This document shows positions 24,982-35,659 of a DNA stretch of 64,000 bases, one piece after another. This DNA is from Gigaspora rosea (Eukaryota > Glomeromycota > Glomeromycetes > Diversisporales > Gigasporaceae). Every line of letters starts with the position of its first letter. Position 1 is the stretch's first letter. Location of the stretch: contig QKWP01000035.1 in the NCBI GenBank assembly GCA_003550325.1, forward strand, positions 324,658 through 388,657, read 5' to 3'. The notes beneath the pieces were generated by a model. It saw nothing but the letters and a program-made list of their open reading frames with translations, was not told the origin of the DNA and ran no database searches. The position numbers were made by a program, and so were the translations under genes.

Positions 24982-26682
24982 TTTTATTTTTTTTTATTAT
25001 TTACTGTAACTTATATTTATTTTTTTTTTGTTAATACCGGACTGGAATAATCCTGTAAGTAGTTTATTTATTTTGCTTTTGTTTTTCTCTTGAAATAATA
25101 CTAACTCTTCTTTTCTTTTTGTGGATGAATCCGGGTGTAAGTGTAAGATAAGTATTCTTTCATTCTTTATATTGCCTTTTCTTTCTTGGTTCGAGCTAAT
25201 TCTTCCCTTCTGTAGGTTTAGTTTTACTGAACACTGGGTTTAATAGAATAAGATCGTCAAGATTGCAGTCACTAGGTTGTTTTCACTTTTATCGTTAGCA
25301 GTTCCTGGTGAGGTTTTTCGTCGTTGCTGACACCGTTAATAGCTTGATTCGTCGTGGTATTGCCATTGGTGGGAATCAAGATTAGTTGTGCTTCTTTGTT
25401 TTCTTGTGAAGTAGCTTCCAATGCAGTCTTGCGTGTGGTCTTTTGTATAGTCTTGTGCATGGGTCTTGCATATGTGGTTATGAGTTTTTCGGGATGAAGA
25501 GTTGAACCTAAAATTGGTCTAGATAAGTACCGGTTTTCTCTTTGCTCTTTGTTCTTTTTTTTTGTTCTAAAACTATCTTGCCTTCTTTTTTTTGCAGGTC
25601 TTAACTTCATAAAAATATTTTGGTGCTGAAATGGGTGAACCTGGACCAGAAGGATGGGTTTGCTTGGTTTGGAACTTGTGCTAGTTTAGATAAGTGTCGG
25701 TTTTTCTTTTTGCTTTTTCTTTTTACTTTTTTTTTCTTTTCAAAAAACTAACTAGCCTTCTCTTTCTTGTAGGATGGAAAATGACATGTACTGGAATAGA
25801 CGAATTGGCACCAAAACGAATATTGGGTTTATTTGGAAATGCTGGTTTTGGGAAGGCCAGTTTTTTGTGAAGTTGGCTTCTTGAAGCATGAATTCGATAT
25901 TGGAACGGGCTTGGTATTAATTTATAATGAAGTAGCTGAATATATAGTCATTATTGCATAATTATAGTTAGGTTGTGGGTCATGGATATAGTTATAGTAT
26001 TGGGTATATATATATGATGTAATTATTATGTATTAATAAATTTAATCAATTATTTGTCGATTACATGATTATGGGGGTATGCAACCGTGCGGGTACGCGA
26101 AAAAATCTGCCGCTTATTCAGTTTATTCGGATATCTGTAATGTTCAATAGTTATCCGTAGGATTAAATGGTTAACCGTAAGGTTACCCGGTTATCCGTAG
26201 GGTTTATCCGGTTATCTGCAAAATAAAACTGACGGTTATCCGGATTTGTTTTTTTTTAGTATGGGTACTATAAAACGGGTAACCGGATATCCGGGTCCAA
26301 GCACTAACCTAATGCCAGGTAGATCAATCCTTCCGGGCCAACTGGATTGGAAGTCTGTAAAAACTAGTAAAGGACCAGTAGGAAAGTGATGGTGGGTACC
26401 GGGGTTGGAGCGAACCTTACAAGGGCAGAAGTAGGTATTGGTAAGAGGATAGGGTAATCCTGTCTCGCAAGTGTTGGCCTCGGTCATAGTGATAAGTACT
26501 GAAGTGTAGGTAAATACCTGATATGGGACAGGTACCGCTCTACCAAGTCTTCCGTCGAGGATAACAGGACCCGGAATACCCGGCTGGGTCTTAAGGCAAC
26601 AGATAAGTATCCGGAACTTGTTGACTGATTTATGTAACGGGCCTGTTCTGGTGATACAAGATGGGTTGGCAGGCGGAACATG

Positions 26683-26946
26683 GATCAGAGGGTTTAAATA
26701 GGCAATTCCCATAGTTGGGTTGCAGGTATGGCAGCTAGTGTGGAACCCTGGGGCAGACCACTTAAATTAGACACCAAAAGTGTATGTGTGGCTAGATGTA
26801 TCCTCATCTATGTTGATCAGAGGGTTTAAATAGGCAATTTCTGTAGTTGGGTTGCAGGTATAGCAGCTAGTGTGGAACCCTGGGGCGGACTACTTAAATT
26901 AGACACCAAAAGTGTACGTGTGGCTAGATGTATTCTCGTCTATGTA
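26683..26946 (+). repeat. 132-bp tandem duplication in the retroelement 3' region
   Basis: GATCAGAGGGTTTAAATAGG ... GTGTGGCTAGATGTAT occurs twice in a row (26683 and 26815) with few differences. The other family members have this unit once. Confidence 0.85.
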
Positions 26947-27119
26947 ACAAATGCTGGTACTCCTTTAGAGGATACCAATGACCCTAATATCTTGAATAAA
27001 ATTCCTAAGTCCCAAGACGGGCACTTTAATTAAAAAAAAAAAAAAATGAAATAAAGCTATTATACTATAAAGCTATGCCATAATGCTATAAAGCTATAAA
27101 TATAATACTATAATATTAA

Positions 27120-27358
27120 GGAGGAATGTATTTGTTGCCCCTCCTGCGACACAGTTTTTTGGACAAGTTTATTTATAACTCAAAACTTTGCCAAGATAAT
27201 ACCTATTGCACTTCTAACAAAAAATGATTCACTCACAATTCTGTATTAATTTTAATTCTAATTTTAATAATTTTGATTCCAACCCTAACTCTAACTTTAT
27301 TTTACTTTAATAGCCTTATTGCCTGTAATAATCATGGGGGTGACAAATACATTTTTTC
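27120..27358. mobile_element. TIR element with CCCTAA cassette, TSD TAATATTAA
   Basis: GGAATGTATTTGTTGCCCC at the left and inverted AAAATGTATTTGTCACCCCC at the right are flanked by TAATATTAA (27111-27119, 27359-27367). The interior shares TCAAAACTTTGCCAAG, CTAACAAAAAATGATTC, CAATTCTGTATTAATTTTAA and AACCCTAACTCTAAC with the otherwise unrelated element at 4542-4804. Confidence 0.85.
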
Positions 27359-27367
27359 TAATATTAA

Positions 27368-28059
27368 AATACTAGGTTTTTTTAAATAATATACTATTAA
27401 ATATTTTTTTGAATTTGATTTTGTTAATTCTATTGATTTAGTACATATAATAACTATAAAAAAGTGTTTGTAGGTCTAGGTTTTATTTTGACTTAAACAC
27501 TATAATTTAATTTTTTAACCAATTAGACCAGTTATAAGTTATTATTTAAAAACATCTTTAGCAAATTAATTTTGTTTTAGTAGCAGGTAGATTAGTTTTT
27601 TTTTAATTTTTATCTTTAAAGATTTTTTTTTAAACTATTGTCATTGTTAGCACTATAGTATTTTATTTAAAAGAATATAAAATAGAACTAGAATTGTTAA
27701 GTTTTTTAATTTTTTTTTTAAGGATTAATATATAAGGTGCATAAACCTGTATTGTGTGATTTATAGATTGCTACCAAAATTCAAGATTAGATATAATACA
27801 TACAATTAAAAAAATTCAAAACAAATGTTTGTTTTGCAAAAATCATTCATTTTGCAAGAAATTGTATACTAAACCACCTTCAGTGCATTAATAAAAAGAT
27901 TTCCTTGAGCAATTTTACTATAAAACTGCCTAAACCCAAACTCTAATATAGTTCTTACCCTAATCCTAACCTAACATAAACAATATCAGTATTAATATTT
28001 TTGTATATAATACTATATAATTAAAATAATGAGTACAAAAAATTTAAAGTACCATATAG
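27368..28059. other. AT-rich sequence with a solitary cassette
   Basis: 27885-27975 carries GCAATTTTACTATAAAACTG followed by CTTACCCTAATCCTAACC, like the cassette inside the MITEs, but no terminal repeats could be paired. Confidence 0.45.
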
Positions 28060-28330
28060 GTATATATATTAACTCTTTTTTAATATTTTTTTTAATTTTT
28101 TTAATTTAATTTTTATTTTTTCTTCTTTTAGTAATATGGTATTTAGTTTAAAAATGCTATTAGATATAAGATAAGCCTGAAATTGCTTTTAAGATATTTT
28201 TTAATTTTTAATTTTTCTTCTTTTAGTAATATAGTATTTAGTTTAAAAATATCAACTAGATATAAAATAAAACTAGGTGTACTTTAAGATAAGTTTTTTT
28301 TTAATTTTTTTCTTTTAAATTGTTATTATT
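28060..28330. repeat. About 112-bp tandem repeat with TTCTTTTAG ends
   Basis: TTTTCTTCTTTTAGTAATAT...GTATTTAGTTTAAAAATATCA and AGATAAGTTTTTTTT recur two to three times. A diverged version is at 31490-31700. Confidence 0.6.
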
Positions 28331-30329
28331 GGTATACCTAGGGGTTAGTATGATTACAGGAAGCCAACTTATTATAAACATATAGCTAATAAACCATTGT
28401 ATAATTATTTGTATAACAATCATATAAATATACAATAAAAAAATTCACGATACTATACCAAAGAAGATTCGGTTGTATTAATTGACCACTGATTCAAGAC
28501 AGGCTATTGTCGCCTTTTATTTTTGCCACCTGGTAGGTTTGTATAGGAATTGAGTACACGTTGGTGTTCGCAGAAACTAAATATCACTCTTAAATAATGA
28601 AAGTTGTCAAATTCTGAATTTATTAACCTATATATGTTCATTTTAAACATTCCATTATAATAGATCACAAGCTATTTTTTATATGAACATAAGACCATTG
28701 TAAGCTCTAATCTACGTATGTACTCTATTATTATTGTATGGGTCTTAAGTAACAATCTGTGCTTTTTTCATCCATTTATTGGCACATATTTAAAAAATAA
28801 ATAAATCAGAACACTTTCATATTTGATAAAAATTTGATAGTGTCCCGATTTAATTATTTTTTTATTATTAAAGTGTTTGTCTTCACATTTTTAAAAATGT
28901 TGGGACATTCGTGCCATTAGGTCATTTTTAAATATTTATTGGGTGATATCGGCATTAATTAGTTTTTGCTTTTTTTAGGGCTTTGTTTCTTTAAATTCTT
29001 ATTAGATAGAATCGCATACCGGCATTATTAGATTTTTGTTTTTTTTTTAAATTTTTATTGAACAAGTCATACACTATTAGATCTTTGCTTTTAGACCTTC
29101 GCCTTCTTTAAAATTTTTTAGTTATTGGATTTTTGTCTTTTTTTTTGTAAATTCTTCACCTTTAATATTAAACCATTACATGAAATTTTTACATACATGA
29201 TTAGTATTTCGCATGGTACAAAATTTTTAGATTGTAATAATTTTTTTCACACGCGCTTTTTGTATTTGCAGCTAATGTTATCTAATTGCGAGGAAGATTG
29301 CATAATAGACACTTCGTGAACATTTACGTACATTGAAAAAAACATTTGTTATAAAAAATTTTTGTGCTTGTTATATCTGAAGGTGTTATAGGAATGCTCA
29401 AATCTCCAAGGTCAACTATACTACAGTATTTAATTCTAGAAACTTATAAGTAATCTAATAATATCAGAATTGTATCCAAGCAATATGTGACATTCGAGGA
29501 TCTTGCAGTGGGAATGCCTTTCGGTCGTTTTCTTATATTTTCTGGATCTATGTAAAAACCTTAATACAAATAATCAAAGACTTCACATGCTTATAAAGAA
29601 TTTACGTCGACTATTAGTCGATCTGCTACTAAAATATTTGGGAAGCATTTCTTCAAATGCATTATGGGCAAAAATTAATAATCTTGAGATTTAGTTGTCA
29701 GATAGAGTTTTGCAAAGGATAAAAAAGTGAAATAATAAAATCATAAAAATGGTTTATTTTATTTTGACATAACAATATGATTTATGCCATTGATATTAAA
29801 TTTACAATCACCAAATTTAGAATCATTTAAGTTTCATACCAACTTGGGTTGTATTTAGAATTCTGTTCCAACCTAAGTGGATTCTAAATTCGCAATAATT
29901 CCATTTCGACATACGACATAAAATATATATTATAATAAAGCATTTATTTATTAATTTCATACAATTTTAAAGTACATAATAATCTTTATTTAAAAATCGA
30001 TCCCTAATACTACTTCTAAATACAAATCTTTATTACAATTCTCTTTTTAATCTAATCCTAAACTATCCTTATTTCTAACAAAATCCCGCTTTTAATTACC
30101 CGAACCTATTTTTAATTCTAGTCTTAAACCCTAACCCTATTTATAACACTAAATCCAACCTATTTAATCGCACTATAACCCAAATCTAACTATTGTGCTT
30201 GTTCCAAATCTAACTATTGTATTATGTCCTAATGGTAATCATTTTGGTTAATTATACATTGTCTTGAAAACAATCATTAAAGTAAACAGAATTAAACTTT
30301 ACTCACATCTTTTCATTACTGTCATGCTT
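28331..30329. other. AT-rich region, no supportable gene
   Basis: Short frames (64 and 63 codons near 29.1 and 29.5 kb) have no recognisable domain. Pyrimidine-AG tracts occur near 29270. It could contain a decayed gene, but I cannot name one. CCTAATCCTAA and CCCTAACCCTA words at 30055-30140 resemble the MITE cassette. Confidence 0.4.
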
Positions 30330-30520
30330 AGCCTGGTCATCGAATCACCATGCCAAAACACCACAAAGAACGCCATCGAATCGCCACAAGAATGCCGTTT
30401 AATCACCACAAGAATGTCATCGAAACATTGCAAGAGTTACTACAAGAGTGCCAACGAACTCCCACATTGAATCACCGTCAAGTTACTACAAGAACTGGGG
30501 AACACCAAAGAAACTCTGGG
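30330..30520. repeat. About 22-bp minisatellite (ATCGAATCACCACAAGAATG)
   Basis: Six or more degenerate units. The CACAAGAATGCC core resembles the 30-bp repeat at 22750-23560. Two overlapping short frames are repeat products. Confidence 0.7.
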
Positions 30521-30840
30521 ACAACTACAAAGATTAGAAATATTTTTAATAAAAGCAAAAAAGAGTAAAAAAAAATACTTATACTTATAATTATTAATCT
30601 TTTGTAGGTTACCAGAAGTGTGTAACGGAGCCGAGAAGTGGAGATCTAGACCTGGGTGTATGAAATAAAATAATATTATTAAAGAATATTATAAATAATG
30701 AAAAAAAACTTATAGGCTTGGAGTCATGTATATGATCTCTTACCTTTGTTTCTTTTATTTTACAATAATTGAGCATGAATATATGATTCAGTTTTTTTAA
30801 CAATAAAAGAACAGCCATAAAATTTCTTTATGATTAATTA

Positions 30841-31001
30841 GGGTGCTGACATTTATTACCTAATATCTATTTACTATAGGAGCTTACTCCTCCACCCCCA
30901 GGTAAGATCTATAAATAGAATTTTTGCCAATCAAATTTAACTAAAGTAAATTTTTCTTGACCCCCACCCCCTAAAATATTACCTAATAAATGTTAGCGCC
31001 C
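30841..31001. mobile_element. PIF/Harbinger-like MITE, TSD TTA
   Basis: GGGTGCTGACATTTATTACC and inverted GGGCGCTAACATTTATTAGG are flanked by TTA on both sides (30838-30840, 31002-31004). About 160 bp. Confidence 0.88.
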
Positions 31002-31107
31002 TTACTTACCTTTGTTTATTTCGAGTTTTGAAAAAAAAAGAAATCCCAGTAGATAGGTTATTTTTAAAAAAATTAACAATCAAGACTTTGACCGATAGAA
31101 TACGATA

Positions 31108-31370
31108 CTGTATTTTCACATAATAATGCTCATCTGCGCGTTATTTTGAGTACACGCACGTTATTTTGAGTATGCGCATGCATGTTATTTTGAGCTAAAA
31201 ACTGGCTATATGACATATAAAAACATTTATGTAATTAGCTACTTACATTGATCCAAACATACGCGTTATTTTGGGACATGCATGGGCATCATTTCGAAGT
31301 CATACATCATATTTTTGGATGATACGATTTTTGAAATAACGCTCATGAGCGTTAATACATGAAAATACGG
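31108..31370. mobile_element. Tc1/Tigger-type MITE, TSD TA
   Basis: CTGTATTTTCACATAATAAT and inverted CCGTATTTTCATGTATTAAC are flanked by TA. GCGTTATTTTGAG is repeated four times inside. The ends resemble those of 16787-17390. Confidence 0.8.
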
Positions 31371-31372
31371 TA

Positions 31373-32058
31373 CATATGAATTTATATGATTTTTATATAA
31401 AGTGACAATTTTTGTATTACTATTAAAATTGTGTAATATTGAAGTTGTTCCCCTGTAATTTTACTAACCCCTAGATAGTACCATAGTTTTATTTAAAAAT
31501 GTTAACTAAATATAAAATAGATCCAGAATTGATTTTAAAATAGGTTTTTTTTTATTTTTTTTTTAATTTTTTTTTTAATTTTCATCTTTTCTTTTTTTAG
31601 ATTGTAGTAGCATCTTTGTATATTGTTTGAAAATGCTGGCTAGTATAAAATTGAACTAAAATTGGTTTTAAAATAAGTTTTTTTTTGTGCTAGTCATTTT
31701 TTTTAGTTATTAAAACTTTTTTTAAATTTTTTTTAGAAGATTTTATTATTGGTGTTGTTATTTGTGCCACTATTGTTAAGTACTAAAGTTGTTATTGTTG
31801 AATTTGATGCAAATTCTATTAGATTTTTTTGTTTAGTTTTGGTAAATTAGATGAATCATGTAAATTTTTTGTTATAAAAATATGAAAATTCAATTATATA
31901 AATTATATAATTACTAATTGATATTGATTGATTACAGAATTTATATGATCAAATTTGATTGGTTGATTACAGAGTTGCTATAGCAACTGGTTGCTATAAA
32001 CTAATACCTTAAATATAATATATTCATATTACTGTATATCATTAATAAAATTAGAAGT
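31373..32058. repeat. AT-rich sequence with diverged 112-bp repeat
   Basis: 31490-31700 has two units resembling 28060-28330 (AAAATAGGTTTTTTTT, TCTTTTTTTAGATTGTAGTA). The rest is unremarkable. Confidence 0.5.
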
Positions 32059-32550
32059 TTGCTATTTATCGCCAGTGGTGCTCATCACTAGTGATGCCAC
32101 CGAAATTGATTTTTGAAAAAGGCCTATTTCGTCTTTATTAGAGAAAATTAAAATTTTTTATAAGGAAGAGCAAATAAAATTTATATAGATATGCTCTTTA
32201 TAATTTTGTCTATTCAAAAAAAAGTATTAAATAATTTCGTCTTTCAAGTAAAATAGGTCAAAAACAATTTTGTCTTCAAATTTTAATTTCGGGTTTTAAA
32301 ACCCGAAATAATTTCGTCCTCATGTATACTCATCACATTTTGTATCTTTAAATTTTATCTATAAAAATCACCTTTAGAGCTCTAACAAAAAAAAATTCTT
32401 GTAAAATTTTGGTATAAACTATATTCTTTGCACCATTCCAATTCTTATTCTAACCCTAATATTAATCAAATTTTAATTTTTATTTTAGCAAAAAACTTTT
32501 TATTAATTTGTTAATCACTGGTGATGATCACCACTAGCAATAAATAGTAA
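32059..32550. mobile_element. TIR element with CCCTAA cassette, split by a hAT-like MITE
   Basis: TTGCTATTTATCGCCAGTGG and inverted TTACTATTTATTGCTAGTGG bound the region. Inside, after the MITE, are CTCTAACAAAAAAAAATTC and TCTAACCCTAATATTAATC. Confidence 0.75.
32089..32328 (-). mobile_element. 239-bp-family hAT-like MITE, TSD CTCATCAC
   Basis: It runs from TAGTGATGCCACCGAAA to CGTCCTCATGTATA with perfect 8-bp CTCATCAC on both sides (32081-32088, 32329-32336). Oriented opposite to the copies at 50795 and 51538. GACGAAAT recurs four or more times inside. Confidence 0.93.
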
Positions 32551-33188
32551 TTTTCATAAAATTATTACAATTGCATAGGCCCATACTGCTACAATATTAT
32601 CATTTAATTTTTAATATTAAATATCTTCAAAAATCAAATACTTTTGTATTACACAATAGAAGATTTTTATAAATTTTCTTTTTAATAATATTTAATATTT
32701 AATATTTTAATTGTTTTTATTCAGTTTTGAGTATCTAATAATAAATTAATAAATAAATAACATTTAAATTTAAATAATTATTTTTTAATAAATAAAAATA
32801 TAAACTTTTATACAAATTCTTTTTGTTGTTTTTTAAATTTATTACTTTTTTGATAAACACACATTTGAACTTTTTTTTTATATTGTATACTAGCTACAAA
32901 AGCATCAATAGCCCTATTAGAGCCTATTAGCTTTTAAATTATAATGATTAGCATTAGATATATTTGATACTTGATAACATATATGGTCTAATTCAATTTT
33001 TTTCCAATGCTTAGAAAGCACATAGAACAAAATTTTCCCCAATATTTCTAAAGTTTTTGATATTATCAAGAAAATATAGATTTCTAATGTGCTGACCAAT
33101 TTTTATATAGTTTTTCAAATTGATTATAACATACTAAAATAACAAATGCTAAAATTAAATTATAAATTAGTTATTTTAAAAAACACCA
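32551..33188. other. AT-rich spacer
   Basis: No gene or element ends seen before the Tigger-like element. Confidence 0.5.
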
Positions 33189-33450
33189 TATAAAGTAGAC
33201 AGGGATAATTTGACGAAGTTAACAGTACTATCGAATAAACTTTTATTAACCCATGTAAATTTCCGGAAATTTGCGGTTATAAAACTAAGCCATATTTGGA
33301 ATAGATCTAATAAAAAAAAAAAGGTATGACAAATCAAATCTGTATAAATCATCGCTTTTGCATACATTACCAAAAAATTGAAATTTTAAGATTAAGGGGT
33401 AATTTGACGAATTTTAATCATTAATAAAAAAATATATATTTCATACTTCC

Positions 33451-35199
33451 CTATCTTTTTTTAACGACCTTCCTATTTTCCTGAGTCTTCTGGGCTCGCT
33501 GTTGTTCCCGTGCAGCTTTTTTTTGGGCTGCGGCTTCCTTTTTTTGGGCTGCAGCTTCTTTTTTTTGGGCCGCAACCTCTTTTTTTCGCCTTGCTTCTTC
33601 GGATTTTCGTTCTGCCTCCTTGTTTAACTCTTCTAGTTCACGCCAACTTTCTTCATTAGTAAGGAGCCGGGCAAAAGGGAGCGTCTTTCTTTTTTTCCTT
33701 GGAGAAGGTTGATCAGATTCTGTCTGGTCTTCTGTACCTTCTGCTGAAACCGGAGTACGAGGAGCCAGATACTTAAGAGCCGAATGCAAAGAACATGTCC
33801 CAGGGTTTTTGTAAGTATCTAGTTCCTTTTCTACTGCTGAAAGTTGGGATTTCAATAAACCATTCTCATTCCTAAGCATCATATTTTCTTTCATTAGTTC
33901 GTCAACATTCAAGTAAGTGGAATGAGGATGATTTGAATTAGGCGAAATTTGGGTTGACGAAGACGATTCAGCTGGTTGAACAAAAGGTTGGCCATATGAA
34001 GGTGAGATGTCGAACCGTTCAGTTGTTAATGAAGGGTCTAAACGGTCAGAACTAATAGCGTCTGGGTCAAATGGCCAAATTCCTGTCATTTTATAGGCGC
34101 TACAAATAGCTTGTGGTGAATAAGTTTCAAGGAAAGCAGCGCCAAAAACTCTTGCGAAGGTTCGTTTTGTTACTACTATGCCATTATTTTCATTGCTATA
34201 TTTTTCACATCCCTTACTGTATAATTTTTTTAGTTTTGCGAAAGGAATTTCTGAAGGCTGCAAAACATGGGTTGTATGTGGCGGGAGTGCATAAAGAAGG
34301 ATGCCGTTGTTACGACAAAAATCGACGATTGTATAGCTGATATGACTTTTGTGACCATCTAGCATTAGTAATACGGGTCTAGTGGGTGGGATTGAATTAA
34401 CAAAATGGTCAAGATACATTTGGAAGAGGTCTTCACGCATGTATCCTGTAGTTGTAAAACCCATTACGGTTCCTGGTGGTGCACCTTCTAATAAACCAGG
34501 AATCGTACGAACACCTTTATAAATAATTAAAGGTGGAATAAAAGATCCAGCAGCTGAAATTGTGGGTGCAACCGAGATATGATCGTGAGAATTCCCATGC
34601 GCAATTTTATGAATTTGACGTGAGCCCTTTTTTGCTATAACCTTTTCTAATTTTGGTACGATAACAAACCCAGTTTCGTCCATGTTCCATATTTGTGCCG
34701 CAGTAAGAGAATTTTCATCGATAATTTTTTTAAGCTTGTTAAAATGATCAGTGACAACGGTTTTATTGGCTTTTTGTGCTCGTGCTTCTGATAAGTTTTG
34801 AGGTATACGAAATGATAATTCTGGGTGGTCCCTCATAAAACGTTCCCACCAGTCTTGACCTGGCCCATTTTCACCAAAAGGATGTGATCGATTATTAAGT
34901 CGCACAATTTCCATGACACAATGATTAACTCCACTTCTTGTTAACCCAAACCCAAGTTTTTGCATATTAAGGCAATAACCAACAAGTTGGGTTTCTTCAT
35001 GACTAGTAAGAACGTTGGGTGCACCTGGACGTTTAGGGGGACCACCATTTTTAACCGCACGCCTAAGGGTAGCTTCCGAAAGACCAAAGTCTTTCGCCAA
35101 GCTATTTATACTTGGGGGCTTGGAACCAACAGGGCAATCATCTATTTTTTTAAGTGCAGCACAGATTGCCTCACCTCTTTCAATATAAGATACTCCCAT
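33451..35199 (-). CDS. Tigger/pogo-like DDE_1 transposase, 582 aa, open
   Basis: Cuts and joins the ends of the surrounding transposon. Residues about 28-50 form a Psq helix-turn-helix (PPSINSLAKDFGLSEATLRR) and 65-137 a CENP-B-type DNA-binding domain (WWERFMRDHPELSFR). The DDE_1 core follows with NMDETGF (Asp174), LLMLDGHKSH (Asp281) and HVLQPSEIPF, where Glu317 stands at the position of the usual Asp of LQPLD. After about 390 come a Ser/Pro-rich linker, a basic PRKKRK nuclear signal and a Lys/Glu/Ala coiled-coil-like tail with repeated AAAQKKE. Single exon, no stop or shift, ATG at 35199. The length and all domains suggest it may still work or has decayed little. A broken relative is at 16.3-18.0 kb. 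Confidence 0.95.
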   Translation of the reverse strand: MGVSYIERGEAICAALKKIDDCPVGSKPPSINSLAKDFGLSEATLRRAVKNGGPPKRPGAPNVLTSHEETQLVGYCLNMQKLGFGLTRSGVNHCVMEIVRLNNRSHPFGENGPGQDWWERFMRDHPELSFRIPQNLSEARAQKANKTVVTDHFNKLKKIIDENSLTAAQIWNMDETGFVIVPKLEKVIAKKGSRQIHKIAHGNSHDHISVAPTISAAGSFIPPLIIYKGVRTIPGLLEGAPPGTVMGFTTTGYMREDLFQMYLDHFVNSIPPTRPVLLMLDGHKSHISYTIVDFCRNNGILLYALPPHTTHVLQPSEIPFAKLKKLYSKGCEKYSNENNGIVVTKRTFARVFGAAFLETYSPQAICSAYKMTGIWPFDPDAISSDRLDPSLTTERFDISPSYGQPFVQPAESSSSTQISPNSNHPHSTYLNVDELMKENMMLRNENGLLKSQLSAVEKELDTYKNPGTCSLHSALKYLAPRTPVSAEGTEDQTESDQPSPRKKRKTLPFARLLTNEESWRELEELNKEAERKSEEARRKKEVAAQKKEAAAQKKEAAAQKKAAREQQRAQKTQENRKVVKKR

Positions 35200-35447
35200 A
35201 TTTATTTAATTTATTACATAATAGGTGAATAAAAAGTTAAAAAAATGAAAAGTTTGATATGTTTAACGAGTTAAAAAGCGAAGCGACAAAGTTCAAAATA
35301 ACGTGATTCTGAAATTTTTCCGGGTATTTATTAGTGCATAGATGTTGTAATAACATTCTCAATGTATTTGTTATACGAAACCGTTCGCGTACCAAATTTG
35401 ATGCTTATATGTCGCGATGTAATTTAACGCACGTATATAATATAATT

Positions 35448-35628
35448 AGGGTAATTTGACGAATTGAGAATAATTGGCAATATATCGTGATCCCGTGATC
35501 GGATCCAAACAATTTTTTTATCATTCGAATTCTCTCAAAGAGAGGATTCGAATGGTATAAAAATTGTTCGGATCCGATCACAGGATCACGATATATTGCC
35601 AATTATTCTCAATTCGTCAAATTACCCC
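35448..35628. repeat. 181-bp near-perfect palindrome in the Tigger-like element
   Basis: GGTAATTTGACGAATTGAGA, ATTGGCAATATATCGTGATC and GGATCCAAACAATT mirror AATTGTTCGGATCC, GATCACGATATATTGCCAAT and TCTCAATTCGTCAAATTACC. The centre is CATTCGAATTCTCTC/GAGAGGATTCGAATG. The palindrome at 49640-49753 has the same central CATTCGAATC motif. Confidence 0.92.
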
Positions 35629-35659
35629 TATTCGTCAAATTACCCCTGTCTACTTTATA

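Larger units (their letters stand above)
24580..26306. mobile_element. hAT-like non-autonomous element, TSD ACCTAATG
   Basis: TAGAGATTGGACCCG and inverted TAGTGCTTGGACCCGG are flanked by perfect 8-bp ACCTAATG (24572-24579, 26307-26314). The ends resemble those of the autonomous hAT element at 56542-59513 (TAGTGTTTGGACCCGG), which could supply the transposase. Both subterminal regions carry TATCCGGATATC and GGTTATCCG words. The middle has pyrimidine-rich stretches ending in TGTAG, TGCAG and TGTAGG that look like 3' splice sites. Confidence 0.92.
24141..27046 (+). mobile_element. tRNA-headed retroelement (SINE-like), copy 1, with nested insertion
   Basis: Target duplication GAAATAAAGCTA (24129-24140 and about 27047-27058) follows a poly(A) run at 27032-27045. 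The head GAGGGTGTAGCAACTTAG... has a tRNA-like A box, an anticodon-stem-like GTCAC/GTGGC pair and a B box GGGTTCAAATCCC at about 24191-24203. The body is unique to the family, with CCCATTTGGCAAG and TTTGACAGTGCTACC. The last part (26683-26946) is duplicated in tandem. Without the hAT-like insertion 24580-26306 it is about 1.17 kb, long for a SINE. Copies: 51208-52435 (minus) and a fragment at 43270-43540. Confidence 0.9.
33191..35657 (-). mobile_element. Tigger/pogo-like autonomous transposon, TSD TA
   Basis: Ends share TAAAGTAGACAGGG and TAATTTGACGAA as inverted repeats, flanked by TA (33189-33190, 35658-35659). The 16-bp word GGGGTAATTTGACGAA is repeated subterminally: near 33201 and 33395 at the left, and near 35448, 35612 and 35630 at the right. 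Such arrays are likely transposase-binding sites (inference). It encodes one uninterrupted transposase. Confidence 0.93.

Noticed and set aside
24268..26712. Frames of 89 and 158 codons flanking the hAT-like insertion
   Set aside because: Both lie in the retroelement body on opposite strands, are not shared open with the second copy, and have no domain.
29503..29694. 63-codon Leu-rich frame as a gene
   Set aside because: No recognisable domain, no supporting exons, and the composition fits chance in AT-rich DNA. It remains possible that it is a decayed exon.
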